Positions 63,259 to 64,000 of a DNA stretch of 64,000 nucleotides are shown here, one piece after another; position 1 is the first letter of the stretch, and each line of letters opens with the position of its first letter. A program made the position numbers and the translations under genes. Where the stretch lies: NCBI RefSeq assembly GCF_035481675.1, contig NZ_JAYJJW010000002.1, positions 186,001 through 250,000 on the forward strand, in the 5' to 3' direction. Origin of the DNA: Alteriqipengyuania_B sp035481675 (GTDB lineage Bacteria; Pseudomonadota; Alphaproteobacteria; Sphingomonadales; Sphingomonadaceae). The notes under the pieces were generated by a model, which saw nothing but the letters and a program-made list of their open reading frames with translations, was not told the origin of the DNA and did not search any database.

Positions 63259-64000
63259 ATGAAATCGATCCTTCGTACCGGTATGTCCGCCATCGCCGCT
63301 TTCGCCGTCGCCACGCCGGCCCTCGCCGCCGCACAGGCCGTGACGGCCGAGCCCGTTCCCGCCGATGTGGGCGATGCCATCGATGCGATGGAAATGCGCT
63401 CCGCCGAAGTCGTGCAGCCGCTGCCCGAGGCCGAACCGCTGGTGCAGAGCTGGACGCTGTCCGATGCACGCCAGCTGCTCGAAGTCATCGAGGGCATCGA
63501 TGCGCACGGCCTGATTCCGGCGGATTACAATCCGGGCGAACTGCGCGCGGCGATCGCCGCGGGCGAGGGCATGATGTTGGACGAAGAGGCTAGCAACGCG
63601 TTCGCCTGGCTGATTGAGGACATGCGCGACGGGCGCACCCCGATGGCCAACCGCCGCCAGTGGTTCGTGGTCGATCCCGATGCCGACCGCTTCCCGACCG
63701 CTCAGGTCATGGCCCGTGCGCTGGCCAGCCACGATATCGCCGGCGCGCTGGAGGAAATCGCCCCGACCCATCCCGACTACGCTGCGCTGAAGCGCGAACT
63801 GGCGCGCAAGCCGGAAGCGGGCCGCCGCGCGCTCATCCAGGCCAACATGGATCGCTGGCGCTGGCTGCAGCGCGATCTCGGCGCGCAGTACCTGATCACG
63901 AACGTGCCCGAATACCAGCTGCGCCTGACGGTCAACGATACGATCATCGAAACCTATCGCACCGTGGTCGGCAAGCCCGGCCGCACGGCGACGCCGCAGC
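63259..64000 (+). CDS. L,D-transpeptidase (YcbB/LdtD-like), N-terminal part
   Basis: The frame runs from the ATG at 63259 to the window edge without a stop, giving 247 residues. A signal peptide (cut near PALAA) is followed by a helical scaffold (LIPADYNPGELRAAI, DMRDGRTPMANRRQWFV) and by the start of the YkuD-type part with NMDRWRWLQRDLGAQYLITNVPEYQLRL, the hallmark of YcbB-like enzymes that make 3-3 peptidoglycan cross-links. The catalytic Cys domain lies beyond the window. Confidence 0.85.
   Translation, partial: MKSILRTGMSAIAAFAVATPALAAAQAVTAEPVPADVGDAIDAMEMRSAEVVQPLPEAEPLVQSWTLSDARQLLEVIEGIDAHGLIPADYNPGELRAAIAAGEGMMLDEEASNAFAWLIEDMRDGRTPMANRRQWFVVDPDADRFPTAQVMARALASHDIAGALEEIAPTHPDYAALKRELARKPEAGRRALIQANMDRWRWLQRDLGAQYLITNVPEYQLRLTVNDTIIETYRTVVGKPGRTATPQ

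Overview
This is a high-GC chromosomal segment of an alphaproteobacterium. Gene content and wording of the proteins point to Sphingomonadales, most likely Erythrobacteraceae: a DnaA with the order-typical TFAAFVTGSTN and AATGQGKT motifs, UPF0262, DUF3667, a CC_3452-like secreted protein, the secB / Tim44-like / mltA / smr block, and a GGAAC-N16-CGTT promoter of the alphaproteobacterial general-stress (EcfG) type. Coding density is very high, with many ATGA or GTGA stop/start overlaps. I see no integrase, transposase, CRISPR array, tRNA, rRNA or prophage.

Layout. 1-5.6 kb: Leloir galactose genes (galT end, galK), then mannose genes (manC, manA), then ftsH and a small lipoprotein. 5.7-12.1 kb: DUF3667 membrane protein, a stress-type DUF3072 gene, rpoZ, a phospholipase D-like protein, dnaB, UPF0262, a degenerate GH25 protein and cdd. 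12.1-20.3 kb: TonB-C protein, M14 carboxypeptidase, DUF4136 lipoprotein, galE, rpmJ, HAD phosphatase, a divergent CC_3452-like/HxlR pair with an elaborate palindromic intergenic region, MgtC-like protein and ComM-like ATPase. 20.3-28.9 kb: a secreted ClpP-fold protein, then the long run rpmH-rnpA-yidD-yidC-engB-GST-S1/P1 nuclease-dapE-dicarboxylate symporter. 28.9-36.2 kb: DUF6491-like lipoprotein, nth, dapB, a class III sirtuin, katA, a MoeB/ThiF-like protein, dnaA and rpsT. 36.3-45.3 kb: maiA, mutM, ubiE-ubiB, DUF4345-like protein, coaBC-dut and two uncharacterised proteins, then a second DUF4136 lipoprotein. 45.5-51.4 kb: secB-murJ-trpS on the minus strand and, divergently, Tim44-like-mltA-smr. 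51.4-53.2 kb: a small accessory block (two short genes, a cold-shock-like protein, an M23-like protein) bounded on the right by a diverged, frameshifted copy of the smr 3' end. 53.2-64 kb: GNAT, aroC, ruvA-(small membrane protein)-ruvB, a Ser/Thr/Gly-repeat exported protein with a PEP-CTERM-like tail, acnA with a rhodanese lipoprotein, an EamA transporter and the start of an L,D-transpeptidase.

How it fits together. Most genes are core: replication and repair (dnaA, dnaB, ruvAB, mutM, nth, dut), membrane protein biogenesis and quality control (yidC, yidD, secB, ftsH), cell-wall synthesis and turnover (murJ, mltA, dapB, dapE, L,D-transpeptidase), cofactors (coaBC, ubiE, ubiB), and central metabolism (acnA). 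Sugar-nucleotide genes (galT/K/E, manC/A) would supply UDP-galactose/glucose and GDP-mannose for surface polysaccharide. The less ordinary items are the smr-bounded cassette, the repetitive PEP-CTERM-like protein, the enlarged CoaBC linker, degenerate GH25 and M23 proteins, and two candidate stress promoters. No clear new multi-gene defence or biosynthetic system is visible.
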